Below are positions 45,402 to 54,958 of a stretch of DNA of 60,393 nt, one piece after another. The notes beneath the pieces are model-generated. The model was not told the origin of the DNA and did no database searches. It saw only the letters and a list, made by a program, of their open reading frames with translations. The stretch is from an uncultured Pelagibacteraceae bacterium (GTDB lineage: Bacteria; Pseudomonadota; Alphaproteobacteria; Pelagibacterales; Pelagibacteraceae). The stretch is taken from the NCBI GenBank assembly GCA_902586125.1, contig CACIGI010000007.1, forward strand, positions 1-60,393, in the 5' to 3' direction. Made by a program: the position numbers and the translations under genes. Numbering within the stretch: the first letter of the stretch is position 1; each line of letters opens with the position of its first letter.

Positions 45402-46843
45402 TGTCTAATATTAATTTTCTAAAACCTGATAGAACTAACCTTAATACCTTTTTGTATCTTGGTTCTTTTTTATTTTTTATTAGTATTTTAGATGTTTTTC
45501 TTAATTCTTTTTTTAGATTAAATTTAACTGGTTTTTTACCTAATTTTTTAAGTTTCTTATTACCTCTAATATTTGGTTTTATTGGTCTTTATTTCATTCG
45601 AATAGAGTACAGTGGAATAAAAAATTTAGACCTCTTAAATAAACATATAAATACAAATAATTTTAATGCTGTTTTGTCATTATTGATAATATTCATAATC
45701 ATCAAATCTTTACCACCTATATTAAGCTGGTTTGTTATCGATGCTAGTTTTGCAGGAGATACAAAAGATGTTTGCACAGGTTCTGGTGCATGCTGGACGT
45801 ATATTAAGGTTTGGATGAGAAGGTTTATGTATGGAATGTATCCAAATGCAGAACAATGGAGAATTAATTTATCATTTGTAGCTTTAGTGTTACTCGGCTC
45901 TGTCGGATATTTTGCAACTGATAAATTTAAGAAATATTTAACACTTTATTATGTAGTTATTTATCCTTTAATTGCGTTTTTATTTATCTTCTTTTTTATT
46001 TCAGGTGGCCCTGTATTTTTTGACTTTTCTTATGGGATTATTGCTGCAATTTTATCTATCATCATTGGTTTTTTAATTCCAAGTAAATTCAAGTTTTATT
46101 ACTTTTTAATTGTTCCTTTGGCGCTTTATGTAATTTTGAAATATTTTCTTTTTTTTGAAGAATACATTGAACTTGGAAAATTAGATGGTTTAAATTGGGT
46201 TGAAACGGGTGCATGGGGAGGTCTGTCGCTAACATTTATAATTTCTTTTTTCTGTCTTATTTTCTGTTTTCCAATCGGAATGGCTTTTGCTCTTGGAAGA
46301 AGATCAGAATTTCCATTAATTAGATATATATCAGTTGGCTTTATTGAATTCTGGAGAGGTGTTCCACTAATCACAGTTTTATTCATGTCTGCTGTAATGT
46401 TTCCGATGTTTTTACCAGAAGACTTTTTCATTGATAAATTGGTAAGAGCCATTATAGCAATTTCTTTATTTGAAGCTGCGTATGTTGCAGAAGTTATAAG
46501 AGGTGGCTTACAAGCTTTACCAAGAGGCCAATACGAAGCTGCGAAATCATTAGGTATGGGTTATTGGAAAATGCATATTTTTGTAATTTTACCTCAGGCT
46601 CTAAAATTAGTAATACCAGGAATAGCAAATACTTTCTTAGCACTTGTAAAAGATACTCCATTAATATTTGTTGTCGGATTATTAGAAATAGTTGGGATGT
46701 TAAATTTAGCTAAAACAAATCCGAAATGGTTAGGATTTGCGATGGAAGGGTATGTATTTGCTGCTATAATTTTCTGGATTATTTGTTATGCAATGAGTAA
46801 ATATAGTTATAATCTAGAACAAAAATATAAAACCGATAGATAA
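45401..46843 (+). CDS. aapM: General L-amino acid ABC transporter, permease AapM/BztC
   Basis: This is the second permease of the importer, 480 residues with an extended N-terminal membrane region before the conserved transport domain. The segment IEFWRGVPLITVLFMSAV and the EAA loop ALPRGQYEAAKSLGMGYWKM are typical of AapM. The GACWTYIKVWMRRFMYGMYP region near residue 128 is a family hallmark. It follows aapQ with a one-base overlap and is 6 bases before the ATPase gene. Confidence 0.93.
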   Translation: MSNINFLKPDRTNLNTFLYLGSFLFFISILDVFLNSFFRLNLTGFLPNFLSFLLPLIFGFIGLYFIRIEYSGIKNLDLLNKHINTNNFNAVLSLLIIFIIIKSLPPILSWFVIDASFAGDTKDVCTGSGACWTYIKVWMRRFMYGMYPNAEQWRINLSFVALVLLGSVGYFATDKFKKYLTLYYVVIYPLIAFLFIFFFISGGPVFFDFSYGIIAAILSIIIGFLIPSKFKFYYFLIVPLALYVILKYFLFFEEYIELGKLDGLNWVETGAWGGLSLTFIISFFCLIFCFPIGMAFALGRRSEFPLIRYISVGFIEFWRGVPLITVLFMSAVMFPMFLPEDFFIDKLVRAIIAISLFEAAYVAEVIRGGLQALPRGQYEAAKSLGMGYWKMHIFVILPQALKLVIPGIANTFLALVKDTPLIFVVGLLEIVGMLNLAKTNPKWLGFAMEGYVFAAIIFWIICYAMSKYSYNLEQKYKTDR

Positions 46844-46849
46844 AAATTT

Positions 46850-47584
46850 ATGTCAGATAGTATTATCCAAATAAGTAATATGAATAAGTGGTTTGGTGAT
46901 TTCCAAGTTTTAAAGGGAATAAATTTAGAAGTTAAACCAAAAGAAAAAATTGTTGTTTGTGGTCCATCTGGATCAGGAAAGTCTACATTAATTCGATGTA
47001 TTAATAGATTAGAAGAGCATCAAGAAGGTAATATTGTTGTTGATGGAACTGAATTAACAGAGGATACAAAAAATATTGAACAAATTAGAGCTGAAGTTGG
47101 AATGGTATTTCAACAATTTAATTTGTTTCCTCACTTATCTATTTTGGATAACTGCACATTAGCTCCTATTTGGGTTAAAAAAATGCCCAAAAAAGAGGCC
47201 GAAGAATTAGCATTAAAACATCTAGAAAGAGTACAAATTCTTGATCAAGCACAAAAATATCCAGGACAATTATCTGGGGGACAACAACAAAGAGCTGCTA
47301 TTGCAAGAGCTTTATGTATGGAGCCAAAAATAATGCTTTTTGACGAACCTACATCAGCTTTAGATCCTGAAATGATTAAAGAAGTATTAGATGTTATGGT
47401 AAACTTGGCAAAACAAGGAATGACTATGATTGTAGTTACACATGAAATGGGTTTTGCAAAAGAAGTTGCAGATCAAATGATATTTATGGATGAAGGAATG
47501 ATAGTAGAAAAAGCTGATACTAAAGAATTTTTTGCTAATCCAAAGAGTGATAGAACCAAACTTTTCTTAAGCCAGATACTATAG
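46850..47584 (+). CDS. aapP: General L-amino acid ABC transporter, ATP-binding protein AapP/BztD
   Basis: This is the ATPase that powers the amino-acid importer. Walker [11 protein letters not shown]-loop [10 protein letters not shown], signature [15 protein letters not shown], Walker [15 protein letters not shown] and switch VVTHEMGFA are all intact. The length of 244 residues is normal for the GlnQ/AapP group. It is the last gene of the transporter operon and is followed by a long imperfect hairpin without a T-run (47590-47622). Confidence 0.95.
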   Translation: MSDSIIQISNMNKWFGDFQVLKGINLEVKPKEKIVVCGPSGSGKSTLIRCINRLEEHQEGNIVVDGTELTEDTKNIEQIRAEVGMVFQQFNLFPHLSILDNCTLAPIWVKKMPKKEAEELALKHLERVQILDQAQKYPGQLSGGQQQRAAIARALCMEPKIMLFDEPTSALDPEMIKEVLDVMVNLAKQGMTMIVVTHEMGFAKEVADQMIFMDEGMIVEKADTKEFFANPKSDRTKLFLSQIL

Positions 47585-47699
47585 TTCAAGCTAATTTCAA
47601 GAAATATTTCTCAAATTATAGCCTAAGTAATGCTTGACATATTTCCCTTAATACGGGTTTTTAAGTAAAAAAATAAAAATTTATTGTTGCAGTAGGTAT

Positions 47700-47724
47700 T
47701 AAAAACTAGTTGAATTAGTTTTTA
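47700..47724. promoter_or_regulatory. Inverted repeat before the XRE regulator gene
   Basis: TAAAAACTA (47700-47708) and TAGTTTTTA (47716-47724) are perfect nine-base arms separated by 7 bases, ending 21 bases before the ATG. The size and place suit an operator for the dimeric XRE protein encoded downstream, but it could also be an RNA hairpin next to the ribosome-binding site. A perfect TTGACA lies at 47634-47639 without a clear -10. Confidence 0.4.
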
Positions 47725-47745
47725 TAAAAATTAAGAGGGGTCTTA

Positions 47746-48114
47746 ATGGAAGATAATTTTAATAAGCATTTAGGCAACAAGCTTAAGCTTAGAAGACTAG
47801 CACTAGGTTTAACTCAAACTAAAGTAGCAAAAGCAATTAACGTAACATTTCAACAAATCCAAAAATATGAAAAAGGCACTAATGGAGTAAGTTCAATAAG
47901 ATTATTACAATTATCCAATTATCTTAAAGTGCCAATAAATTATTTTTTTGAGGATTTTTCAGAATATCTTATAAATTTAGAAAAATCACAAGAAGGGCAT
48001 ATGAATGTAAATTATAATTTTTTAGTGAAATTATATTCTGAGTTAAATGCTGATCAAAAGTTAAAGTTTAATAAATCACTACAGGTAGCAGGTAATATTT
48101 CGAAGGTCGTTTAA
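47746..48114 (+). CDS. XRE-family helix-turn-helix transcriptional regulator
   Basis: This is a 122-residue DNA-binding protein. The Cro/CI-type helix-turn-helix covers about residues 9-66, with LRRLALGLTQTKVAKAINV, FQQIQKYEKGTNGVSS and LSNYLKVPINYFFED. It resembles the short alphaproteobacterial XRE regulators of the PraR/PhrR type. The C-terminal 50 residues are helical without a recognised sensor domain. The ribosome-binding site GAGGGG is strong. It is a single-gene unit between the amino-acid transporter and two tRNA genes; its targets are unknown. Confidence 0.85.
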   Translation: MEDNFNKHLGNKLKLRRLALGLTQTKVAKAINVTFQQIQKYEKGTNGVSSIRLLQLSNYLKVPINYFFEDFSEYLINLEKSQEGHMNVNYNFLVKLYSELNADQKLKFNKSLQVAGNISKVV

Positions 48115-48118
48115 TTTC

Positions 48119-48194
48119 TGGCTCCTCGGGCAGGACTCGAACCTGCGACCAATTGATTAACAGTCAACTGCTCTACCAACTGAGCTACCGAGGA
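48119..48194 (-). tRNA. tRNA-Asn (anticodon GTT)
   Basis: On the minus strand, TCCTCGG pairs with CCGAGGA in the acceptor stem. The anticodon stem GTTGA/TCAAT encloses the loop CTGTTAA, giving anticodon GTT. The T arm contains GGTTCGAGTCC, and the CCA end is encoded. Total length is 76 bases. It begins 5 bases after the XRE gene stop, on the opposite strand. Confidence 0.96.
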
Positions 48195-48244
48195 ATATTA
48201 AAATCTCAACTTACTTTTTTTTTTCACTAAAACAAGATTTTTTT

Positions 48245-48318
48245 TGGAGGCAACGCCCGGAATCGAACCGGGATACAAGGATTTGCAATCCTCTGCGTAA
48301 CCATTCCGCCACGTTGCC
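48245..48318 (-). tRNA. tRNA-Cys (anticodon GCA)
   Basis: On the minus strand, GGCAACG pairs with CGTTGCC. The anticodon stem GAGGA/TCCTT encloses TTGCAAA, giving anticodon GCA. The discriminator base is T, as required for tRNA-Cys, and CCA is encoded. Total length is 74 bases. It lies 50 bases upstream of tRNA-Asn on the same strand and is probably cotranscribed with it. Confidence 0.96.
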
Positions 48319-48439
48319 ATATGTTTTAGAAGATAGCTACACTGAGTTTTATATAAAATATTTGCAATTAGTCTATTAAATAACGTTCCAATTTGATTAT
48401 TGTTAATTTAGATTATTAAATTATAAACTAATAATACCC

Positions 48440-51067
48440 ATGATAAGCGATAAATATATACATTCAAAAGTTGAAGATAAAATTTATGGTTATTGGGAGA
48501 AAAATAAATTATTTAAACCGCAAAAAAATTCAAAAAAATTTTCAGTTGTAATTCCACCACCCAATGTAACTGGCAGTTTACATATGGGTCATGCTTTAAA
48601 TAATTCAATTCAAGATTTATTAGTTCGTTATTATCGTATGAATAATTACGAAACATTATGGCAACCTGGAACTGATCATGCAGGTATAGCCACCCAAGCA
48701 CTCGTAGAGAAAAAATTAGAAAAAGAAAATTTAAGTAAAATTGACCTAGGTAGAGAAAAATTTATAGAAAAAGTATGGGAATGGAAAAATGAATATGGGG
48801 ACATTATTATCAACCAACTAAAAAAATTAGGATGTTCATGTGATTGGTCAAGAAATGCATTCACTATGGATGAAAATTTATCAAAATCAGTCATTAGAGT
48901 TTTTGTAGAATTACACAAAAAAAGATTGATTTATAAGGCTGAAAAACTTGTTAATTGGGACACTGTTTTAAAAACTGCGATTTCAGATTTGGAAGTAGAT
49001 CAAAGAGAGATGAATTCTAAGATTTACTATATTAGATACCCAATAGACAATTCGTCAGAATTTATCACTATTGCCACAACGAGGCCTGAGACAATGCTAG
49101 GGGATACTGCGATTGCAGTAAATCCAAAGGATAAAAGATATAAAGACTATGTTGGCAAAACTGTCACAATACCAATCGTAGGTAGAAAAATAAAAATTAT
49201 TAAAGATAATTATGCTGATCCAGAGCAAGGAACTGGAGCATTAAAGATCACTCCAGCACATGATTTTAATGACTATGATGTTGGTCAAAGAAATAAATTA
49301 GAAATAATTAATGTTTTTACGGAAGAAGGAAAAATAAATGATAATGCTCCAAGAGATTATATTGGCTTAGATAGGTTTGATGCCCGTAAAAAAATATTGA
49401 ATGAATTAAAAGAAAAAGACTTTTTTGTAAAAGAAGAAAATATCAAAAATAAAGTTCCATACGGCGATAGATCGAATTCAGTAATTGAACCTTTTTTAAC
49501 AGAGCAATGGTTTGTTGATGCAAAGAAATTAGCGATCAAAGCTAAAAAAATTGTAAAAACAAAAAAAACAAATTTCTTTCCATCTAATTGGTCTAAAACT
49601 TATTTTCAGTGGATGAATAATATTGAACCATGGTGTATTTCACGACAATTATGGTGGGGGCATCAAATACCAGCTTGGTATGGACCTGATCAAAAAATCT
49701 TTGTTGCGATCAATGAAAATGATGCAATTAAACAAGCAAAAAAATATTATAAAAAAGATGTAAAACTTACTAGAGATCCCGATGTTTTAGATACATGGTT
49801 TTCATCAGGATTATGGCCATTCGCAACTTTAGGTTGGCCTGAAAAAAAAGATTACGTAAAGAAATTTTATCCAACAACAGTTTTAGTAACAGGTTTTGAT
49901 ATTATTTTTTTCTGGGTAGCTAGAATGATTATGTTTGGTATGGAATTTTTAAATAAAGAACCCTTCAAAGATATTTATGTACACGCGTTAGTAAGAGATG
50001 AAAAAGGACAAAAAATGTCTAAGTCAAAAGGGAATGTTATTGATCCATTAGATCTAATTGAAAAATATAGTGCTGATGCATTACGTTTTACTTTACTTTC
50101 TATGGCGTCCCCAGGAACTGATGTTAAACTTTCAGAAGATAGAGTTAAAGGATATAGAAACTTTTTAAATAAATTATGGAATGCTAATAATTTTTTAATT
50201 ACTAATAAATGTGATTTTAAAAAAACCAATAAAGTTCCAAAAATCTCATTAAATATCAATAAATGGATCTATTCGGAGTTAATAGAAACTAAAAATAAAA
50301 TTCAAAAAAATATTGAAGATTATCGATTTGATGAAGCAGCAAAAAATGCCTATCAATTTGCATGGCACTCATATTGTGACTGGTATATTGAGCTGTCTAA
50401 AACAATTCTGTACTCAGGGGATAAAAAGGCAAAAACAGAGGTAAAAGAAGTTTCTGCTTATGTTTTTAAGCAAATATTGGTTATGCTTCATCCTTTCATA
50501 CCATTTGTAACTGAGGAAATATGGTTAAAGAACAAATTTGATGAGTCTAATAAAAATTTCCTTATGTATAAAAATTGGCCTACTGGAAAAATCAAAAAAG
50601 ACCAATCACTAAAAGAAGTTGAAAAAATTATTAAAATTATCTCTGAATTAAGATCATTTAAAAATGAATTAAATGTCAGCCCTGGTTCATTTGTTGATGT
50701 TGCGATTAATAAAATTGCTAAAAAAAATAAATCATTAGTTAATAATAATGATGTTATTTTAAAAAAACTGGGTCGTATCAACAATTTTTTTGATAAAGAA
50801 CAGGATAAACCCTCTGCAACACTTGTTATTTCTGGGGACATTTTTAAGATTTATTTTGATGAAAATGTTGATCTAAATTTGATTAAAGAAAATTTAAAAA
50901 AACGTCAGAATAAATATCAAGACGAACTAGATAAGATTTCTCAACGATTATCTAATAAAGGCTTTACAGATAGAGCCCCAAAAAATATTGTTGAACAAGA
51001 AAAAACTAACTATAGTAGCCTTAAAGATAATATCAAAAAAATATCTTTAACTATTGAGAGTTTATAA
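48440..51067 (+). CDS. valS: Valyl-tRNA synthetase
   Basis: This class I synthetase charges tRNA-Val. The HIGH-type motif is in [16 protein letters not shown] near residue 45, the editing (CP1) domain contains [12 protein letters not shown], and the KMSKS motif is [14 protein letters not shown] near residue 522. The anticodon-binding domain and the C-terminal coiled coil (about residues 805-875) are present. The length of 875 residues is normal. The stop shares one base with the ilvD start. Confidence 0.97.
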   Translation: MISDKYIHSKVEDKIYGYWEKNKLFKPQKNSKKFSVVIPPPNVTGSLHMGHALNNSIQDLLVRYYRMNNYETLWQPGTDHAGIATQALVEKKLEKENLSKIDLGREKFIEKVWEWKNEYGDIIINQLKKLGCSCDWSRNAFTMDENLSKSVIRVFVELHKKRLIYKAEKLVNWDTVLKTAISDLEVDQREMNSKIYYIRYPIDNSSEFITIATTRPETMLGDTAIAVNPKDKRYKDYVGKTVTIPIVGRKIKIIKDNYADPEQGTGALKITPAHDFNDYDVGQRNKLEIINVFTEEGKINDNAPRDYIGLDRFDARKKILNELKEKDFFVKEENIKNKVPYGDRSNSVIEPFLTEQWFVDAKKLAIKAKKIVKTKKTNFFPSNWSKTYFQWMNNIEPWCISRQLWWGHQIPAWYGPDQKIFVAINENDAIKQAKKYYKKDVKLTRDPDVLDTWFSSGLWPFATLGWPEKKDYVKKFYPTTVLVTGFDIIFFWVARMIMFGMEFLNKEPFKDIYVHALVRDEKGQKMSKSKGNVIDPLDLIEKYSADALRFTLLSMASPGTDVKLSEDRVKGYRNFLNKLWNANNFLITNKCDFKKTNKVPKISLNINKWIYSELIETKNKIQKNIEDYRFDEAAKNAYQFAWHSYCDWYIELSKTILYSGDKKAKTEVKEVSAYVFKQILVMLHPFIPFVTEEIWLKNKFDESNKNFLMYKNWPTGKIKKDQSLKEVEKIIKIISELRSFKNELNVSPGSFVDVAINKIAKKNKSLVNNNDVILKKLGRINNFFDKEQDKPSATLVISGDIFKIYFDENVDLNLIKENLKKRQNKYQDELDKISQRLSNKGFTDRAPKNIVEQEKTNYSSLKDNIKKISLTIESL

Positions 51068-52785
51068 TGCGGAAATTTAATAAAAAAAAATTACCTAGTA
51101 GACATACATCCTTAGGTCCAGATAGAGCGCCTCATAGATCTTTTTATTATGCAATGGGTGAAACTGAAAAAGATGTTTCAAAACCATTTATAGGAGTTGT
51201 ATCAACTTGGAATGAAGCTGCTCCTTGCAATATTGCCCTTATGCGACAAGCGCAATCAGTGAAAAAGGGGGTTAGAGCATCAGGAGGGACGCCAAGAGAA
51301 TTTTGCACAATTACGGTTACTGATGGTATTGCTATGGGTCATGAAGGAATGAAATCGTCTTTAATTTCAAGAGAAGTTATAGCTGATAGTGCTGAATTAA
51401 CAGTGAGGGGTCATTGTTATGATGCATTAGTAGGTATCGCAGGTTGTGACAAATCTTTACCAGGATTAATGATGTCCATGGTTAGATTAAACGTACCAAG
51501 TGTATTTATATATGGCGGCTCAATCCTTCCAGGAAAATATAAAGGTAAAGATGTTACTGTTGTAGATGTTTTTGAAGCGGTTGGAAAACATTCATCAGGT
51601 CAAATGTCTGCTAAAGAGTTAAGAAAATTAGAATTAGTAGCGTGTCCTACGGCGGGAGCGTGTGGTGGTCAATTTACTGCAAATACAATGGCATGTGTTT
51701 CAGAAGCAATCGGTTTAGCGTTACCTTATTCAGCAGGAACACCAGCTCCATATGAAGAAAGAGATAAATATGCAAAAGCAAGTGGCCGAATGGTTATGGA
51801 ATTATTAGCAAAAAAAATTAAACCAAGAGATATCGTTTCAAAAAAAGCATTAGAAAATGCTGCAACAATAGTTGCTGCAACTGGTGGCTCTACAAACGCA
51901 GCATTACATTTACCAGCAATCGCAAATGAAGCAGGAATTAAATTTGATTTAATGGATGTTGCAAAAATATTTAAAAGAACTCCATATCTTGCTGATTTAA
52001 AACCAGGTGGAAAATATGTTGCTAAAGATATGTGGTTAGCTGGCGGTGTTCCAATGTTATTAAAAACTCTTTATGATGGTGGATATATTCATGGAGATTG
52101 CATGACCGTTACAGGTAAAACTATGAAAGAAAATTTAAAAGGTATTAAATTTAACCCAAAACAAAAAGTTTTAAGAGCTTACAACAGACCTTTATCACCA
52201 GATGGTGGTGTTGTAGGGTTAAAAGGAAATTTAGCTCCAGAAGGTGCAATTGTAAAAATTGCTGGTCTTAAAAAATTACAATTTACTGGAAGAGCAAGAT
52301 GTTTTGATAATGAAGAAAGTGCAATGAAAGCAGTTCAAAGTAAAAAATACAAAGATGGAGATGTAATTATTATTAGATACGAAGGACCAGTAGGGGGACC
52401 AGGAATGAGAGAAATGCTTTCAACAACAGGTGCAATTTATGGACAAGGTAAAGGAGAGAAGGTTGCTTTAATTACAGATGGAAGATTTTCAGGAGCAACT
52501 AGAGGCTTTTGTGTTGGCCATGTAGGTCCAGAGGCAGCTTTAGGTGGTCCAATAGCCTTATTACGTAATGGTGATTTAATTGATATTGATGCTAAGAAGG
52601 GTACAATTAATGTCCGATTAACCAGAGCTCAATTAGCTTCAAGAAAAAGAAAATGGAAGGCTAAAAAATCTGATTTTGGTTCTGGAACTCTTTGGAAATA
52701 TGCACAAACAGTTGGGCCAGCAAGTTTAGGAGCCCCAACTCATCCTGGTAAGAAAAAAGAAGTTAAGGAATATTCAAAAATTTAA
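51067..52785 (+). CDS. ilvD: Dihydroxy-acid dehydratase
   Basis: This iron-sulfur enzyme catalyses the fourth step of valine and isoleucine synthesis. Cysteine motifs are seen in the AAPCNIAL region, in GCDKSLPG and in [17 protein letters not shown]. The C-terminal [12 protein letters not shown] and [22 protein letters not shown] motifs complete the family pattern. The length of 572 residues is normal. It lies between valS and manC with single-base overlaps on both sides. Confidence 0.96.
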   Translation: MRKFNKKKLPSRHTSLGPDRAPHRSFYYAMGETEKDVSKPFIGVVSTWNEAAPCNIALMRQAQSVKKGVRASGGTPREFCTITVTDGIAMGHEGMKSSLISREVIADSAELTVRGHCYDALVGIAGCDKSLPGLMMSMVRLNVPSVFIYGGSILPGKYKGKDVTVVDVFEAVGKHSSGQMSAKELRKLELVACPTAGACGGQFTANTMACVSEAIGLALPYSAGTPAPYEERDKYAKASGRMVMELLAKKIKPRDIVSKKALENAATIVAATGGSTNAALHLPAIANEAGIKFDLMDVAKIFKRTPYLADLKPGGKYVAKDMWLAGGVPMLLKTLYDGGYIHGDCMTVTGKTMKENLKGIKFNPKQKVLRAYNRPLSPDGGVVGLKGNLAPEGAIVKIAGLKKLQFTGRARCFDNEESAMKAVQSKKYKDGDVIIIRYEGPVGGPGMREMLSTTGAIYGQGKGEKVALITDGRFSGATRGFCVGHVGPEAALGGPIALLRNGDLIDIDAKKGTINVRLTRAQLASRKRKWKAKKSDFGSGTLWKYAQTVGPASLGAPTHPGKKKEVKEYSKI

Positions 52786-53975
52786 TGAAAATTCGCCCAG
52801 TTATTTTGTGTGGTGGCGCTGGAACAAGACTTTGGCCAAAAGCTAAAAAACATCAAGCAAAACAATTTATTGATTTTGGTAATTGGACTTTATTAGGCAA
52901 AACTTTAGAGAGAGTTAAAGCATCTATATATGATGCACCAATTATAAGCACTAATGCAAAATATTTAAGACAAGTTAAACAACATCTAAAGAAACACAAA
53001 ATAAGAAAATTTAAGATAGTTTTAGAGCCAGCAAAAAGAAATACAGCACCCGCTATATTAAGTACGGCTTTAATTAAAGACATTCCAAACAAACAACCAT
53101 TAATGTTTTTGGCTGCTGATCATTTGATAGAAAAAGTTGGTTTATTCAATAAAGCTATCAAAAAAAATCAAAAGAAACTTACTCAAAACAATATTTTTAT
53201 CTTTGGGATTAAACCCAAAATGCCCTCAAGTGAATTTGGTTATTTTTTAACCAGAAATAACAAAGTATCTAGATTTGTAGAAAAACCCAAAGAGGCTAAA
53301 GCTAAACAAATAATTAGTAAAAAAGGTTATTGGAATTCTGGAATGTTTTATTTGAGAAAAGACTCAATAATAAATAATTTTAAGAAATACCAACCAAATA
53401 TTTATCGAAATTGTAATAAAGCAGTATTAAAAGCAAAATATAAAAGTGATGTATATTATTTAAACAAACAATCTTTCACAAAAGCAAAAGCCAAGTCTTT
53501 TGACTATGCAATATTAGAAAAAACCAAAGATATAAATGCTATCAAATTAGATATTCCTTGGTCTGATTTAGGGTCTTGGAAAGAAATCTGTAAGATGTAT
53601 GGGCGAAATAAAAGACATTATTTTAAAAAGAAGAATGTATTTCATAGACCTTGGGGTAGTTATGTTAATTTATTTAATGGTAAAGAGTTCTTGATTAAAG
53701 AATTATATGTAAAACCCAAAGGTATATTAAGTCTTCAGAAACATCATCATAGAGCTGAGCACTGGGTAGTTACTCATGGTAAACCTAAAATTACTTTAAA
53801 TAAGAAATATTTCACTATGAAACCTGATGAAACTATTTTTATTCCATTAGGCGCAATTCATAGAATAGAAAATCCCTATAAAAAACCAGTTAAAATAATT
53901 GAAGCTCAAGTAGGCTCGATTTTAAAAGAAACAGATATAGTGAGATATCAAGATATTTATGGCAGAGTAAAATAA
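52785..53975 (+). CDS. manC: Mannose-1-phosphate guanylyltransferase (ManC/AlgA type)
   Basis: This enzyme makes GDP-mannose. The N-terminal nucleotidyltransferase has ILCGGAGTRLWPKAKKHQAK (the usual Pro before LysGlnPhe is Ala here), FLAADHLI, FGIKP and FVEKP. A C-terminal cupin (about residues 285-390; HRPWGSY, LSLQKHHHRAEHW and the GAIHRIENP segment) resembles the mannose-6-phosphate isomerase half of AlgA. At 396 residues it is shorter than typical bifunctional enzymes (about 470). The stop abuts the stop of the convergent kinase gene with no base between. Confidence 0.88.
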   Translation: MKIRPVILCGGAGTRLWPKAKKHQAKQFIDFGNWTLLGKTLERVKASIYDAPIISTNAKYLRQVKQHLKKHKIRKFKIVLEPAKRNTAPAILSTALIKDIPNKQPLMFLAADHLIEKVGLFNKAIKKNQKKLTQNNIFIFGIKPKMPSSEFGYFLTRNNKVSRFVEKPKEAKAKQIISKKGYWNSGMFYLRKDSIINNFKKYQPNIYRNCNKAVLKAKYKSDVYYLNKQSFTKAKAKSFDYAILEKTKDINAIKLDIPWSDLGSWKEICKMYGRNKRHYFKKKNVFHRPWGSYVNLFNGKEFLIKELYVKPKGILSLQKHHHRAEHWVVTHGKPKITLNKKYFTMKPDETIFIPLGAIHRIENPYKKPVKIIEAQVGSILKETDIVRYQDIYGRVK

Positions 53976-54860
53976 TTATTTTACAAGAAAATTCACTTTT
54001 TTATTTGATAGATTTAAATGAATTTTTTTATATGAACCAAAATTATCTCCATCAATTTGAACAGGTATCAAATCATTTCCATCAATTGTAATGTTTTGTG
54101 AATAAGTAGTAATAACATTTTTATTTTTACTTAAATCACCATTAAGAATTATTAAAAATATAGAATATAATAAATTGATCCTAGTTAAATCCTTAAATAT
54201 ATATGTGACTATTTTATTTTCAAAAATATTTGTTTTATTTATTTTATGATGTCCAGCGTAATATTTGGTATTTGAAGATAATATCCAGTCTGCTTGACAA
54301 AATTGTCCATCAAAAGTAACATTTAATTTTTTATTATTCATAAACAAGAAATATTGAAAACCTTTGATACCAAATATCACTTTTCCAAGAATTTTTTTAA
54401 TTTTTGAATTAATTGAATGAACAATTTTTGCATCCCATCCTATACCAGCCATTAAAAAGAAATAATTCTCGTTAATTTTTACAAGATTAGAGGATTTATA
54501 ATTATTAGAAATCAATACATTGACTATATCATCAATCTTTTTATTCATTGATAATTCAGCTTGCAATAAATTTGCTGTCCCAGCAGGTATATAGCCTATA
54601 GCAAAATCGTCTTTAAAATTAAAATCATTCTTTATTAACTCATTAATTGCAAAAGAAACAGACCCATCTCCACCAGCAACTATTAATCGATCGTAATTTT
54701 TTTGATTAAAGTTTTTAAAAATTTTCTTAGCTTGATTTATTGTTTTGGTCTCAAAGTATTCTACTGAATTATTTTCTTTTAACTTAGACAAAACCCTATT
54801 TATGAATTTTGATTTTCTTCCAGAGGAAGAGTTTTGATTGTAAATTAAACAATACAACAT
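53976..54860 (-). CDS. Diacylglycerol kinase-like lipid kinase (YegS/DagK family)
   Basis: This is a 294-residue protein of the DAGK_cat family, which phosphorylates diacylglycerol or related lipids. It starts with LIYNQNSSSGRKSKF (the NPxSG-type nucleotide motif), followed by RLIVAGGDGSVSFAINEL (the GGDGT-type motif, here GGDGS), and IGYIPAGTANLLQAEL (the GT-N motif). The C-terminal domain is the usual beta sandwich. No membrane helices are seen. It is divergent from plcP across a 98-base spacer carrying Pho-box-like sites in both directions. Its likely substrate is the diacylglycerol made by PlcP; that is inferred. Confidence 0.85.
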   Translation of the reverse strand: MLYCLIYNQNSSSGRKSKFINRVLSKLKENNSVEYFETKTINQAKKIFKNFNQKNYDRLIVAGGDGSVSFAINELIKNDFNFKDDFAIGYIPAGTANLLQAELSMNKKIDDIVNVLISNNYKSSNLVKINENYFFLMAGIGWDAKIVHSINSKIKKILGKVIFGIKGFQYFLFMNNKKLNVTFDGQFCQADWILSSNTKYYAGHHKINKTNIFENKIVTYIFKDLTRINLLYSIFLIILNGDLSKNKNVITTYSQNITIDGNDLIPVQIDGDNFGSYKKIHLNLSNKKVNFLVK

Positions 54861-54878
54861 AATTAATCCTTAAAAAAT

Positions 54879-54896
54879 TTTTAACAAATTTGTAAC
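54879..54896 (+). promoter_or_regulatory. Pho-box-like site directed to plcP-agt
   Basis: TTTTAAC, 4 bases, TTGTAAC: two seven-base half-sites with an 11-base repeat. The same pattern (TTTTAAC, 4 bases, GTGTAAC) lies before pstS. It resembles the PhoB box of two CTGTCAT-type repeats spaced by 11. It ends 62 bases before the plcP ATG. Confidence 0.6.
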
Positions 54897-54927
54897 ATTT
54901 AAATGAAATAAGAAATACATGATTCGT

Positions 54928-54945
54928 GTTACAGTTGTATTAAAA
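54928..54945 (-). promoter_or_regulatory. Pho-box-like site directed to the diacylglycerol kinase gene
   Basis: Read on the minus strand: TTTTAAT, 4 bases (ACAA), CTGTAAC, with an 11-base repeat. It has the same layout as the plcP and pstS sites but the opposite orientation, and ends 67 bases before the kinase ATG at 54860. The two sites in this spacer face each other. Confidence 0.5.
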
Positions 54946-54958
54946 TATAGGCCTTTAA

